64,000 bases of DNA from Burkholderiaceae bacterium (GTDB lineage Bacteria; Pseudomonadota; Gammaproteobacteria; Burkholderiales; Burkholderiaceae_C): contig JACKLN010000009.1 in NCBI GenBank assembly GCA_024235855.1, positions 1 through 64,000 on the forward strand. The letters run 5' to 3'. The position numbers and the translations under genes were made by a program. Below the pieces are notes generated by a model. That model did not search any database. It worked only from the letters and a program-made list of their open reading frames with translations, and was not told the DNA's origin. Below, one piece after another: positions 1 to 8,666 of the stretch (its first letter is position 1; every line of letters starts with the position of its first letter).

Positions 1-321
<321 letters not shown>

Positions 322-373
322 GGGTGGCCCGGTACGGAGTCCGCGCCGGCGGGCCGCCGTCCGCCACGAGAAC

Positions 374-397
374 AAGGCCCGCTTCGGCGGGCCTTTT
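374..397 (+). terminator. Intrinsic terminator after rpoD
   Basis: A 9-bp stem (AAGGCCCGC / GCGGGCCTT) with a TTCG tetraloop runs into TTTT. It lies just after the rpoD stop and immediately before the cyclase gene, so that gene needs its own promoter. Confidence 0.9.
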
Positions 398-399
398 CC

Positions 400-1398
400 G
401 TGACGGACGTTACACTTCGCGGCCTGATGACCCGCATCACCGAAAGCACCGTCCTGTTCGCCGATCTGCGCGGCAGCACGTCGCTGTTCGAGACCCTGGG
501 CAACGCCGAGGCGACCTCGGTCGTCACGCATTGCGTGGGGGCGCTGGCGCGTGCGGTGGAAGGCTGCGGCGGCCGGGTCGTGAAGACGCTGGGCGATGGC
601 CTGATGGCCTTGTTCGACCAGTCGCATCACGCCGCGCAGGCGGCGGCACAGATGCACGACCTGCTCGACTCGATGGTGTTGCGCGGCCAGGAGCGCGGTG
701 CCTCGTCGGGCCTGCGGCTGCTGCGCCTGCAGGTGGCATTGGCCCGCGGCGAGATCGTCGAGATGGGGGGCGACGCCTTCGGTGACGCGGTCAACGTCGC
801 TGCCCGGCTGCTCGACCACGCGGGCGACAACGAAACCCTGCTCACCGTCGAGGTGCTGCTCGGCCTGCCGCTGGAACAGCGCACGCGCTTTCGCAGCCTG
901 GACCGGCTGGCGCTGCGCGGCCGCGCCGAGCCGGTGCAGGTGCACGTGCTGGGCGGCCGTCGTGGCACCGTGGACCAGGCGCAGACGCAGTTCGGCGACA
1001 TGCCGGCGCCCGTCGAGGAGCCCGACGGCCTGCGGCTGCACTGGCAGCACGCGGAGCGCCTGTTCGCCAGCCAACACCTGCCGCTGGTGGTGGGGCGCAG
1101 CCCGCAGGCGGCCTTCTGCGTCGACGACAACCGCGTCTCGCGTTCGCACTGCCGGATCGACTGGCACGGCGGCAGCTTCCAGCTCACCGACCTCAGCTTC
1201 AACGGCACCTGCGTGCGCTTCGCCGACGGCGAGATCGTCAGCCTGCGGCGCGGCAGCTGCACGCTGCACGGCAGCGGCACCATCGGCCTGGGCGGCACGC
1301 CGCTGGACAGCGGCACGGCCTGTGTGGACTTCGAGGTGCTGCGCTTCAGCCAGACGGCGACGCGGCCCGTCGACGACTGGCTGCCGACCCAGACCTGA
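400..1398 (+). CDS. Class III nucleotide cyclase with C-terminal FHA domain
   Basis: The protein has 332 residues from GTG 400, or 323 from ATG 427. The ATG is more likely because the GTG touches the rpoD terminator. Residues 15-185 form a class III adenylate/guanylate cyclase domain. All six key positions are present: metal-binding D22 and D66 (LGDG), adenine-selecting K62 and D129, and transition-state N132 and R136 (GDAVNVAARL). It is therefore predicted to be an active adenylyl cyclase making cAMP. Residues 225-300 form an FHA phosphothreonine-binding domain (GR at 232-233, SRSH at 247-250, NG at 268-269). There is no signal peptide or membrane segment, so it should be cytoplasmic. Its stop overlaps the start of a receiver gene (TGATG), which suggests control by both a Ser/Thr kinase and a two-component signal. 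Confidence 0.88.
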   Translation: MTDVTLRGLMTRITESTVLFADLRGSTSLFETLGNAEATSVVTHCVGALARAVEGCGGRVVKTLGDGLMALFDQSHHAAQAAAQMHDLLDSMVLRGQERGASSGLRLLRLQVALARGEIVEMGGDAFGDAVNVAARLLDHAGDNETLLTVEVLLGLPLEQRTRFRSLDRLALRGRAEPVQVHVLGGRRGTVDQAQTQFGDMPAPVEEPDGLRLHWQHAERLFASQHLPLVVGRSPQAAFCVDDNRVSRSHCRIDWHGGSFQLTDLSFNGTCVRFADGEIVSLRRGSCTLHGSGTIGLGGTPLDSGTACVDFEVLRFSQTATRPVDDWLPTQT

Positions 1399-1766
1399 TG
1401 CGCCTGCTCTGCGTCGAGGACGACCGCGTCAACGCGATGCTGCTCGAGCAGAGCTGCCGTGATGCCGGCGTGACCGAACTCGAGGTGGCCGAGTGTGGCC
1501 GCGACGCACTGGCCCTGGCCGCGCGCTGGTCCCCGGACCTCGTGGTGCTCGACTTGCACCTGCCGGACACCGATGGCCTGGCCCTGCTGGCCGCCTTGCG
1601 TCGGCTCCTGCAAGCCCCCGACCTCCCGGCGGCCCTGTGTTCGGCCGATGCACCCGACGACCTGCACGACATGGCCATCACCGCGGGCTTCCAGTTCGTC
1701 TGGCGCAAGCCGGTGATGCCCGACGACGTGCGCCTGACGCTGGCCGCGCTGCGGGCCGCGAACTGA
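1398..1766 (+). CDS. Single-domain response regulator (CheY-like receiver)
   Basis: This 122-residue protein is a complete receiver domain with no output domain. The acidic pocket is E7, D8 and D9, the phosphoacceptor is D52 (VVLDLHLPD), the switch residue is S82, and the conserved lysine is K104 (RKP). It should be phosphorylatable. Its ATG overlaps the cyclase-FHA stop, so translation is coupled and it is probably that protein's partner or regulator. No histidine kinase is adjacent, so the phosphodonor is unknown. hemH starts 7 bases after the stop. Confidence 0.9.
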   Translation: MRLLCVEDDRVNAMLLEQSCRDAGVTELEVAECGRDALALAARWSPDLVVLDLHLPDTDGLALLAALRRLLQAPDLPAALCSADAPDDLHDMAITAGFQFVWRKPVMPDDVRLTLAALRAAN

Positions 1767-1773
1767 ACCACAC

Positions 1774-2865
1774 ATGCCCTATCGCCAGGAACCCGCCTAC
1801 CGCCATGGCCAGGCCGCCACCACGGCGGTGTTGGTGGTCAACCTAGGCACGCCCGATGCGCCCACCGCACCGGCGCTGCGCCGCTACCTGGCCGAGTTCC
1901 TCAGCGACCCGCGCGTCGTGGAGATCCCGCGCCTGGCCTGGTGGCCGATCCTGCACGGCATCATCCTGAACACACGTCCGGCGAAATCGGCCGCCAAGTA
2001 CGCCACCGTCTGGACCCCTGAAGGTTCGCCGCTGGCGGTGTGGACCCGGCGTCAGGCCGACGGCCTCCAGGCGCTGCTCAGCGAGCGCGGTCACCGGGTG
2101 CTCGTGCGCCCGGCCATGCGCTACGGCCAGCCGGCCATCCCCGACGTGCTGGATGCGTTGCGTGCCGAAGGCGCCACCCGCGTGCTGGTGCTGCCGATGT
2201 ACCCGCAGTACGCGGCCGCCACCACGGCCAGCGTGAGCGACAGGGTCGGCCAGTGGCTGGCCGGCGCCCGCCGGGTGCCGGAAATGCGATTCGTCGCCGA
2301 GTACGCCGACGACCCCGGCTACATCGCCGCGCTGGCCGCGCGTGTTCGCGAGCACTGGGCGCAGCATGGCCAACCCGACCGGCTGGTGCTCAGCTTCCAT
2401 GGCGTGCCGCACCGTTCGCTGCTGCTGGGGGATCCGTACCACTGCCAGTGCCACGTGACGGCGCGCCTGCTCGGCCAGGCCCTGGGGCTGGACAAGGACC
2501 GCCTGCTGGTCACCTTCCAGAGCCGCTTCGGCAAGGCACGCTGGCTGGAGCCCTACACCGAACCCACGCTGCGCCAGCTGGCCGCCGACGGCGTCAAGCG
2601 CGTCGACGTCATGTGCCCAGGGTTCGTGGCCGACTGCCTGGAAACGCTGGAGGAGATCGGCGAGGAAGTGCGCGACGCCTTCCTCGAGTCCGGCGGCGAG
2701 ACCTTCCACTACATCGACTGCCTCAACGCGCGCCCCGACTGGCTGGCGGCGCTGGCCGACCTGACCGAGCGCCACCTGCAGGGCTGGGACACGCGCACCG
2801 CCCCCGATGCCGACGCCCTGGCGGCGCAGCGGTCGCGCGCATTGGCGATGGGTGCGCCAGACTGA
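1774..2865 (+). CDS. hemH: Ferrochelatase
   Basis: A 363-residue ferrochelatase, which inserts Fe2+ into protoporphyrin IX in the last step of heme synthesis. The N-terminal motif VVNLGTPDAP (residues 21-30) and the catalytic histidine in SFHGVPHR (H209) are present. The downstream signature CPGFVADCLETLEE carries the conserved acidic residues. Length and motifs match cytoplasmic or peripheral-membrane proteobacterial enzymes. It starts 7 bases after the response regulator and is probably cotranscribed with it. Downstream it faces tctA convergently across 32 GC-rich bases with a weak hairpin and no T-run. Confidence 0.97.
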   Translation: MPYRQEPAYRHGQAATTAVLVVNLGTPDAPTAPALRRYLAEFLSDPRVVEIPRLAWWPILHGIILNTRPAKSAAKYATVWTPEGSPLAVWTRRQADGLQALLSERGHRVLVRPAMRYGQPAIPDVLDALRAEGATRVLVLPMYPQYAAATTASVSDRVGQWLAGARRVPEMRFVAEYADDPGYIAALAARVREHWAQHGQPDRLVLSFHGVPHRSLLLGDPYHCQCHVTARLLGQALGLDKDRLLVTFQSRFGKARWLEPYTEPTLRQLAADGVKRVDVMCPGFVADCLETLEEIGEEVRDAFLESGGETFHYIDCLNARPDWLAALADLTERHLQGWDTRTAPDADALAAQRSRALAMGAPD

Positions 2866-2897
2866 CGACGGGCGGGCCGCGGCGCCTCGCCCGCGCG

Positions 2898-4385
2898 TCA
2901 GCGTCGCCGCTGCAACGCCCGCCACAGCGGCGGGCCGACAAGCACCGCCACCACCAGCGCCAGCAGCGTGGCCGACATCGGCCGCTGCACGAAGACCAGC
3001 CAGCTGCCTTCGCCGATGGACAGCGCGTTGCGCATCTGCGCCTCGGCCAGCGGCCCCAGGATCATGCCGACGATGACCGGTGCCGTGGGGAAGTCGAAGC
3101 GCCGCATCACCACGCCCACCAGGCCGAAGCCCAGCATCAGGTAGAGGTCGAAGGCACTCTGGCGCATGCCGTAGACGCCCACCGTGGCGAAGATCAGGAT
3201 GCCGGCGTACAGCGGCGCGCGCGGGATCTTCAGCAGCTTCACCCACAGGCCCACCAGCGGCAGGTTGAGCACCAGCAGCATCACGTTGCCGATGTAGAGG
3301 CTGGCAATCAGCGCCCACACCAGCGCCGAGCTGGTCTGGAACAGCTGCGGGCCGGCGTTGATGCCGTAGTTCTGCAGCGCCGACAGCAGGATCGCCGCGG
3401 TCACCGACGTGGGGATGCCCAGCGTCAGCAGCGGCACCAGGGTGGCGGTGACGGCGGCGTTGTTGGCGGCCTCCGGCCCGGCCACGCCCTCGATGGCGCC
3501 GACGGTGCCGAACTCGTCCTTGTGTTTCGAGAGCTTGCGCTCGACGCCGTAGCTCAGGAAGGTGGGGATCTCGGTGCCACCGGCGGGGATGGTGCCGAAC
3601 GGGAAGCCGAGCGCCGTGCCGCGCAGCCACGCGGGCCAGGAACGGCGCCACTCGGCACGCGTCATGTGGGCGCGGGTCATGCGGTTGGCATCCGGCTTGA
3701 AGCGGCCTTCGTACATCGCCGTGTACAGGCACTCGCCCACCGCGAACAGGCCCACCGCCACCAGCACGACCTCGATGCCGTCCAGCAGTTCCGGCACGCT
3801 GCCCACGTAGCGCGCCTGGCCGGTGATCTGGTCCAGCCCCACCAGGCCGATGGCCAGGCCGATGAACAGCGCCGTCAGCCCGCGCAGCTTGCTGCCGCCG
3901 AGCACGGCGCTGACGGTGGTGAAGGCCAGCAGCATCAGCAGCGCGTATTCCGGCGGGCCCAGCAGCACCGCATAGTCGGCCACGATGGGCGCGAACAGCG
4001 TCACCAGCACGGTGGCGATGGTGCCAGCCACGAAGCTGCCGATGGCCGAGGTGGCCAGCGCCGCCCCGGCGCGGCCGCTCTTGGCCATCTTGAAGCCTTC
4101 GAGCGCCGTCACCATGGTGCCGGTCTCGCCCGGCGTGTTGAGCAGGATGGACGTGGTGGAGCCGCCATACATCGCGCCGTAGTAGATGCCGGCAAAGAAG
4201 ATCATGCTCGCCGTGGGCTCCACCTGCGCGGTGATGGGCAGCAGCATGGCCACCGTCACCGCCGGGCCCAGCCCGGGCAGCACGCCGATGGCGGTGCCCA
4301 CGGCGCAGCCCACGAAGGCCCACATCAGGTTGACGGGCGTGGCCGCGGTCGCGAAGCCGGCGAGCAGGTTCTGCCAGATGTCCAT
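2898..4385 (-). CDS. tctA: Tripartite tricarboxylate transporter, large membrane subunit TctA
   Basis: A 495-residue, strongly hydrophobic protein of the TctA family with about 10-12 membrane segments. The glycine/proline signature GVLPGLGP lies at residues 34-41. A second family block around PAGGTEIPTFLSYGVE, EGVAGPEAANNA and LTLGIPTS lies in the second half. TctA is the permease core that imports carboxylates, driven by an ion gradient, with TctB and the periplasmic TctC. It is the last gene of tctCBA and starts 13 bases after tctB. The substrate cannot be read from the sequence; citrate is the classical case. Confidence 0.96.
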   Translation of the reverse strand: MDIWQNLLAGFATAATPVNLMWAFVGCAVGTAIGVLPGLGPAVTVAMLLPITAQVEPTASMIFFAGIYYGAMYGGSTTSILLNTPGETGTMVTALEGFKMAKSGRAGAALATSAIGSFVAGTIATVLVTLFAPIVADYAVLLGPPEYALLMLLAFTTVSAVLGGSKLRGLTALFIGLAIGLVGLDQITGQARYVGSVPELLDGIEVVLVAVGLFAVGECLYTAMYEGRFKPDANRMTRAHMTRAEWRRSWPAWLRGTALGFPFGTIPAGGTEIPTFLSYGVERKLSKHKDEFGTVGAIEGVAGPEAANNAAVTATLVPLLTLGIPTSVTAAILLSALQNYGINAGPQLFQTSSALVWALIASLYIGNVMLLVLNLPLVGLWVKLLKIPRAPLYAGILIFATVGVYGMRQSAFDLYLMLGFGLVGVVMRRFDFPTAPVIVGMILGPLAEAQMRNALSIGEGSWLVFVQRPMSATLLALVVAVLVGPPLWRALQRRR

Positions 4386-4398
4386 GGTCAGCGAGCGC

Positions 4399-4926
4399 TC
4401 AAAGCCAGCCGGTGCTGGTGAGGCCTGGCAGGTTGATGTCCAGCACCAGCGTGAACAGCCAGTAGGCGGGCGCCGCGATCAGTGCCCCGGTGGCGACGTC
4501 CAGCGCCCAGCGGCGAAGGCCGCCGCCGACGGTGCCTTCGGACTGTCGCAGCCCGCGCACGGCGCAGACGAAGCACAGCGTGCAGGCGACGATGAAGCCG
4601 GCATGCTCGATCAGCAGCGCATTGAGCACGATGCCAGCCACCACCCAGGCCAGCGGTGGCCAGTCGCCACGCTCGCCGCCCGACGGCAGCTCGCGTGGCC
4701 GGTAGCCGCCGCTGAAGGCCTGCCACAGCAGCCCCGCGCCGCAGACGGCCAGGGCTGCCGTGATGACCCAGGGCAGGAAGTTCGGGCCCACGCCGGCGTA
4801 ACCGGCTTCGCCCGGGATCTGCACGGCGCCGAAGGCCAGCACGGCGGCCACCGCCAGTACGCCAGCGCCGATGGCCTTCTGCGCCCACCGGTCGTCGGGC
4901 AGCGCGTCCTGCGGCTGGTCGCTCAT
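4399..4926 (-). CDS. tctB: Tripartite tricarboxylate transporter, small membrane subunit TctB
   Basis: A 175-residue inner-membrane protein with about four hydrophobic segments: AIGAGVLAVAAVLAFGAV, FLPWVITAALAVCGAGLLW, the segment around LAWVVAGIVLNALLIEHAGF, and a C-terminal ALIAAPAYWLFTLVLDI. Size and layout match the TctB family. Its position between tctC (2-base gap) and tctA (13-base gap) settles the assignment, because TctB sequences are poorly conserved. Confidence 0.93.
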   Translation of the reverse strand: MSDQPQDALPDDRWAQKAIGAGVLAVAAVLAFGAVQIPGEAGYAGVGPNFLPWVITAALAVCGAGLLWQAFSGGYRPRELPSGGERGDWPPLAWVVAGIVLNALLIEHAGFIVACTLCFVCAVRGLRQSEGTVGGGLRRWALDVATGALIAAPAYWLFTLVLDINLPGLTSTGWL

Positions 4927-4928
4927 CG

Positions 4929-5888
4929 TCAGACCATGCCGGCCTTGACCATGGTCGCGCGCAGCGAGGCGAAGCTCTCGTCGACGAAGTCGGCGAAGGG
5001 CTTACCGGCCAGCACGGCAGGCGTCCACTTGTTCTTGTCCAGCGACTCGGCCCAGGACTTGGTCTTCGTGGCCTTGACCACCATGTCCACCAGCGCCTTG
5101 CGCTGCGCGTCGCTGATGCCGGCGGCGCCGTACACCCCCCGCCAGTTGCCCAGTACCACGTTGAAGCCCATCTCCTTCATGGTGGCCACCGGGATGCCGG
5201 CCTGGCGGGCCTCGGAGGTGACGCCGATGGCGCGCATCTTGCCGGCCTCGATGTAGGGCTGGAACTCGCTGTAGCCGCTGCCACCGACGCTGACGTTGCC
5301 GCCGATGATCGCGGCCGTCGCCTCGCCACCGCCCCGGAAGGGCACGTAGTTGATCTTCATCGGGTCCACGCCCACCTCGCGCGCCAGCATCGCGATGGCG
5401 ATGTGCTCGGTGGAACCGGCCGAGCCGCCGCCCCACTTCACGCTGCCCGGATCCTTCTTGAACTGCGCCACGACGTCGGCCATGGTCTTGAAGGGCGAGT
5501 CGGCCGGCACGACGAACACGTTGTACTCCGTGGTCAGGCGCGCGATCGGCGTCACCTGCGTCACCGAGACCGGCGGCTTGTTGCGGATCTCGCCGCCCAG
5601 CATCACCGCGCCCATGACCATCAGCGCGTCGCCGTCGCCCTTGCGGGCGTTGTAGAACTGCGCCAGGCCGATGGCACCGGCGGCACCGCCCTTGTTCTCG
5701 TAGGTGACCGACGAGACGACGCCGGCCTCCTGCATCGCCGCGCCCAGCGCACGGCCGGTGCCGTCCCAGCCACCGCCGGGGTTGGCCGGGATCATCAGCT
5801 TCAGGTTGCCGGCGGCCGAGGCCGTCATCGGCAGGCTGCTGCCGGCGGCCAGCGCGGCCAGGGATTTCAGGAAGGTGTCGCGACGCAT
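4929..5888 (-). CDS. tctC: Tripartite tricarboxylate transporter, periplasmic substrate-binding protein TctC (Bug family)
   Basis: From ATG 5888 the protein has 319 residues. The longer frame reaching 5948 is rejected because 5888 has a GAGGAG ribosome-binding site 7 bases upstream and begins directly with a signal peptide (MRRDTFLKSLAALAAG...TASA). The twin arginine near the start suggests possible Tat export. The mature protein shows Bug features: the early IPANPGGGWDGTGRALG ligand loop and VKWGGGSAGSTEH. It captures the solute and delivers it to TctBA. First gene of tctCBA, divergent from its predicted regulators tctDE. Confidence 0.96.
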   Translation of the reverse strand: MRRDTFLKSLAALAAGSSLPMTASAAGNLKLMIPANPGGGWDGTGRALGAAMQEAGVVSSVTYENKGGAAGAIGLAQFYNARKGDGDALMVMGAVMLGGEIRNKPPVSVTQVTPIARLTTEYNVFVVPADSPFKTMADVVAQFKKDPGSVKWGGGSAGSTEHIAIAMLAREVGVDPMKINYVPFRGGGEATAAIIGGNVSVGGSGYSEFQPYIEAGKMRAIGVTSEARQAGIPVATMKEMGFNVVLGNWRGVYGAAGISDAQRKALVDMVVKATKTKSWAESLDKNKWTPAVLAGKPFADFVDESFASLRATMVKAGMV

Positions 5889-5931
5889 GGGTTGTCTCCT
5901 CGTGGCAGGAACCGTGATGACCACGATGCTC

Positions 5932-5957
5932 GACAGCGAGGCTGTCAATCGGCTGTC
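5932..5957. promoter_or_regulatory. Candidate TctD operator in the tctC-tctD divergent region
   Basis: GCTGTC occurs at 5941-5946 and 5952-5957, 11 bases apart. This is the direct-repeat spacing favoured by OmpR/PhoB-type regulators. An inverted copy, GACAGC, lies at 5932-5937. The first repeat overlaps a TTGACA -35 match on the minus strand (5943-5948) facing tctC. The set also lies 30-55 bases upstream of the tctD -10 element. TctD binding is inferred. Confidence 0.5.
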
Positions 5958-5986
5958 CAGTCCCCTGGGGATAACCCGCTGCCGCC

Positions 5987-5992
5987 TATGAT
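5987..5992 (+). promoter_or_regulatory. -10 element of the tctD promoter
   Basis: TATGAT lies 9 bases upstream of the tctD ATG with no recognisable -35, which fits an activator-dependent promoter. Transcription would start 2-4 bases before the ATG, giving a nearly leaderless mRNA. Confidence 0.45.
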
Positions 5993-6001
5993 CCGGCCGC
6001 C

Positions 6002-6673
6002 ATGAAGCTGCTGTTGGTGGAGGACAACCCGGCGATGCAGGCCACGCTGCAGCGCAGCTTCGAGCGCCGCGGCATGCAGGTGCTGCTGTGCGGCGACGGC
6101 GCGCGTGCGCTCGACCGCTGGCGTGCCAGCCTGCCCGACGTGGTGCTGCTGGACCTCAGCCTGCCTGGCCTGGACGGCCTGCAGGTGCTGACCCAGGCAC
6201 GAACCGAAGGGCTGCGCACCCCGGTGCTGATCCTCACCGCGCGGGGCACCGTGGGCGACCGCATCCTGGGCCTGAACACCGGCGCCGACGACTACCTGGC
6301 CAAGCCCTTCGACCTGGACGAACTGGAAGCCCGCGTGCGCGCGCTCGCGCGCCGCGGGAATTCGGCCGGGACCGATGCGGCGCCGCGCTTCGGCGGCTTG
6401 CACGTGGACGCCGAGTCCGGCGCCGTGTTGCACGGCGGGCAGCCGCTGGAGCTCACCCAGCGCGAGGCGGCCATGCTGCGTGCCCTGCTGGCGCGCCCCG
6501 GCCAGGCGGTGGCCAAGGAGCGCCTGCTGGAACATGTGTTCCCTGGCGATGCCGAGGTGCAGCCCGAGGCGGTGGAGGTGGTGGCCTACCGACTGCGGCG
6601 CAAGCTGGCCGACCTGCCGGTGCAGCTGGTGACGCTGCGCGGCCTGGGCTATCTGCTGAAGACCACGGCGTGA
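6002..6673 (+). CDS. tctD: Response regulator TctD (OmpR family)
   Basis: A 223-residue OmpR/PhoB-type regulator. The receiver domain spans residues 1-115 with D51 as phosphoacceptor, switch T79 and K101 (KPF). The C-terminal winged-helix DNA-binding domain spans about 125-220 (LELTQREAAMLRALL, VEVVAYRLRRKL, LRGLGYLL). It overlaps tctE by 4 bases (GTGA), so it is made with that sensor kinase. The divergent position next to tctCBA and the known TctDE pairing support control of tricarboxylate uptake. Confidence 0.93.
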   Translation: MKLLLVEDNPAMQATLQRSFERRGMQVLLCGDGARALDRWRASLPDVVLLDLSLPGLDGLQVLTQARTEGLRTPVLILTARGTVGDRILGLNTGADDYLAKPFDLDELEARVRALARRGNSAGTDAAPRFGGLHVDAESGAVLHGGQPLELTQREAAMLRALLARPGQAVAKERLLEHVFPGDAEVQPEAVEVVAYRLRRKLADLPVQLVTLRGLGYLLKTTA

Positions 6674-8133
6674 CCCAGCGCCTCAAGCGCCACCGGCCCT
6701 CCCTGCGGCGCCAGCTGTTGCTGGGCATCCTGGTGCCCACGGTGGCTGTGGTTGCGCTCAACACGGTGATGCTCTACCGGCAGGCGCTGGCCGCCGCCGA
6801 CACCGCCTACGACCGCACGCTGCTGGCCACGGCCAAGTCGCTGGGCGAACAACTGGCGCTCGCCGCCGCAGCCGATGGCGGCGCGCCACGGGTCGTCGCC
6901 TCCGTGCCCTACTCCGCGTTGGAAGCGTTCGAGGCCGACAGCCGCAGCCGGCTGTACTACCGCGTGCTCGGCTTCGATGGCGAGGTCGTCTCCGGCTTCG
7001 ACGACCTGCCACCGCCCGACCGCCGCCTGCCCGACCGCGGCGTCTACGCCGCGCTGGTGCACTTCTACGACGAGGTCTACCGCGACGAGCCGGTGCGCAT
7101 GGCCGTGCTGCTGCAGCCGGTGGCCAGCGCCGAGGCCCAGGGCATGGCCACCGTGCAGGTCGCGGAGACGCTGGAACTGCGGCAGGCGCTGGCCCGGCAG
7201 ATCCTGTTCGACACCGCATGGCGGCAGGCCCTGCTGCTGGGCCTGATCGCGGTGGTGGTGCTGTGGGTGGTGCAGCGCGCCACGCGCCCGGTGCGCGACC
7301 TGGGCGCGGCGATAGACCACCGCCCCGCTGGCGACCTGACGCCGATCGACGCCGAACAGGCGCCGCGGGAACTGACGCCGCTGCTGGAGGCCACCAACCA
7401 CGTGATGCAACGGCTGGACCACCTGCTGTCGCACCAGCAGCGCTTCGTGCGCGACGCGTCGCACCAGCTGCGCACGCCGCTGGCGGTGCTGAAGACACAG
7501 CTGCAGTCGGCCCGGCGCGGTGACCTGCCGCCGGAACGTGCCCTCGACGAGATGGCGCACACGGTGGACGGTGCCATCGCCCTGGCCAACCAGATGCTCG
7601 CGCTGGCCAAGGTGGAGCAGCTGCGCCAGCAGGGCGATGCCGGCGTGGTGGACCTGGCGTCCGTGGCGCGCGACGTGGCGCTGGACCTGGCGCCGCTGGC
7701 CGCGGCACGCGACATCGCGCTGGCCGTGGAGACCCGGCCGGCGCCGGTGCGGGCGCACGAGTGGATGCTGCGGGAGCTGCTGCGCAACCTGCTGCACAAC
7801 GCGATCCGGCACTCGCCCGACGGCGCGCCGCTGACGCTGAGCCTGGTCGGCGACGGGCGCCACGCCGCACTGACGCTGACCGACCAGGGCCCGGGCCTCG
7901 ACCCGGCGCTGGGCGACCGTCTGTTCCAGCCGTTCGTCGCCGGTGCCGGCAGCGGCACACCGCTGGCGGCCAGCGGCGGCACGGCCGGCAGCGGGCTGGG
8001 CCTGGCCATCTGCCAGCAGATCGTGGAGACGCTGGGCGGCACGCTGACGTTGGACAATCGGCGGGAGCACGGCAAGGTGGTGGGGTTGGACGCGATCGTC
8101 CGCCTGCCGCTGGCCGCCGCCCCCACCGCATGA
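6670..8133 (+). CDS. tctE: Sensor histidine kinase TctE
   Basis: Start GTG 6670 overlaps the tctD stop as GTGA and gives 487 residues. A frame running further upstream overlaps tctD and is not real. The first membrane segment lies at about 15-35 (LLLGILVPTVAVVALNTVML), followed by a periplasmic sensor of about 140 residues and a second segment (ALLLGLIAVVVLWVV). Then come a HAMP-like linker, the H-box (FVRDASHQLRTPLAV) with the phosphorylated His, the N-box (LLRNLLHNAIRHSP) and the G-box (GSGLGLAICQQIVETLGG). It should sense extracellular tri/dicarboxylates and phosphorylate TctD. It overlaps hslR by 4 bases. Confidence 0.94.
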   Translation: MTQRLKRHRPSLRRQLLLGILVPTVAVVALNTVMLYRQALAAADTAYDRTLLATAKSLGEQLALAAAADGGAPRVVASVPYSALEAFEADSRSRLYYRVLGFDGEVVSGFDDLPPPDRRLPDRGVYAALVHFYDEVYRDEPVRMAVLLQPVASAEAQGMATVQVAETLELRQALARQILFDTAWRQALLLGLIAVVVLWVVQRATRPVRDLGAAIDHRPAGDLTPIDAEQAPRELTPLLEATNHVMQRLDHLLSHQQRFVRDASHQLRTPLAVLKTQLQSARRGDLPPERALDEMAHTVDGAIALANQMLALAKVEQLRQQGDAGVVDLASVARDVALDLAPLAAARDIALAVETRPAPVRAHEWMLRELLRNLLHNAIRHSPDGAPLTLSLVGDGRHAALTLTDQGPGLDPALGDRLFQPFVAGAGSGTPLAASGGTAGSGLGLAICQQIVETLGGTLTLDNRREHGKVVGLDAIVRLPLAAAPTA

Positions 8134-8549
8134 CCGAACTGCCGCTGACCGACCGCCTGCGCCTGGACAAGTGGCTCTGGGCCGCCCGCTTCTACAAGAC
8201 CCGCGCCCTGGCCGCCGACGAGGTGGACAAGGGCCGCGTGCGCGTCAACGGCCAGCCCGCCAAGCCGGCGCGGGAGCTGAAGGCGGGCGACCTGGTGGAG
8301 ATGCGCCAGGACCAGGTCTGGCGCTGCGTGGCGGTGGTGGCGCTGTCGGCCGTGCGCGGCCCCGCGCCTCTGGCCCAGGGGCTGTACGCCGAGACGGCCG
8401 AGAGCCTGGCCAACCGGGCCAAGGCGGCCGAGACGCGACGCCTGGCGGCCGAGCCGGCCCAGGCCATCGCCCAGGGCCGGCCCACCAAGCGCGAGGGGCG
8501 CGAGCTGCGCAGCTGGCAACGCTGGAGCGCCTCGCTCGACGACGACTGA
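8130..8549 (+). CDS. hslR: Heat shock protein 15 (ribosome-associated S4-domain protein)
   Basis: A 139-residue protein with an N-terminal S4 RNA-binding domain (LRLDKWLWAARFYKTRALA...GRVRVNGQPAKPARELKAGD) and a basic C-terminal tail, as in Hsp15. Hsp15 binds 50S subunits that carry peptidyl-tRNA after translation aborts and helps recycle them. ATG 8130 overlaps the tctE stop, so it is translationally coupled to that gene. No heat-shock promoter is visible inside tctE. The heat-shock operon starts just downstream. Confidence 0.9.
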   Translation: MTELPLTDRLRLDKWLWAARFYKTRALAADEVDKGRVRVNGQPAKPARELKAGDLVEMRQDQVWRCVAVVALSAVRGPAPLAQGLYAETAESLANRAKAAETRRLAAEPAQAIAQGRPTKREGRELRSWQRWSASLDDD

Positions 8550-8594
8550 CCCCGCCCCGGTCGCTGCCCGGCCCGCGCCGGCGCAAAGACCCCT

Positions 8595-8622
8595 CTTGAA
8601 ACCCCGGCAAGCGCCCCCATGT
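8595..8622 (+). promoter_or_regulatory. sigma32 (RpoH) promoter of grpE-dnaK-dnaJ
   Basis: CTTGAAA (8595-8601), a 13-base spacer and CCCCATGT (8615-8622) match the sigma32 consensus CTTGAAA-N13-CCCCATNT at every fixed position. Transcription should start near 8629. The ATG at 8619 lies inside the -10 element and cannot be on this transcript. Confidence 0.88.
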
Positions 8623-8666
8623 GCCCGGGCATGACCGCGCAGCCTTCCTCCGACACCGCCTCCGAC

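Noticed and set aside
2866..2897. Terminator between hemH and tctA
   Set aside because: Only a weak GC hairpin with no T-run on either strand; not listed as a terminator.
1843..4323. Very long minus-strand open frame (826 codons) across hemH and tctA
   Set aside because: It is antisense or out of frame to two clearly conserved genes and its product is Arg/Gly/His-rich, typical of high-GC shadow frames.
2040..4421. Plus-strand open frame of 793 codons
   Set aside because: Same reason: it runs opposite to tctA and has a low-complexity His/Gln/Arg composition.
5889..5948. N-terminal extension of TctC to 5948
   Set aside because: A good ribosome-binding site and signal peptide place the start at 5888; the extension covers the operator and promoter region.
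8619..8666. Upstream start of grpE at ATG 8619
   Set aside because: The ATG is inside the sigma32 -10 element, so it is not on the transcript from that promoter.
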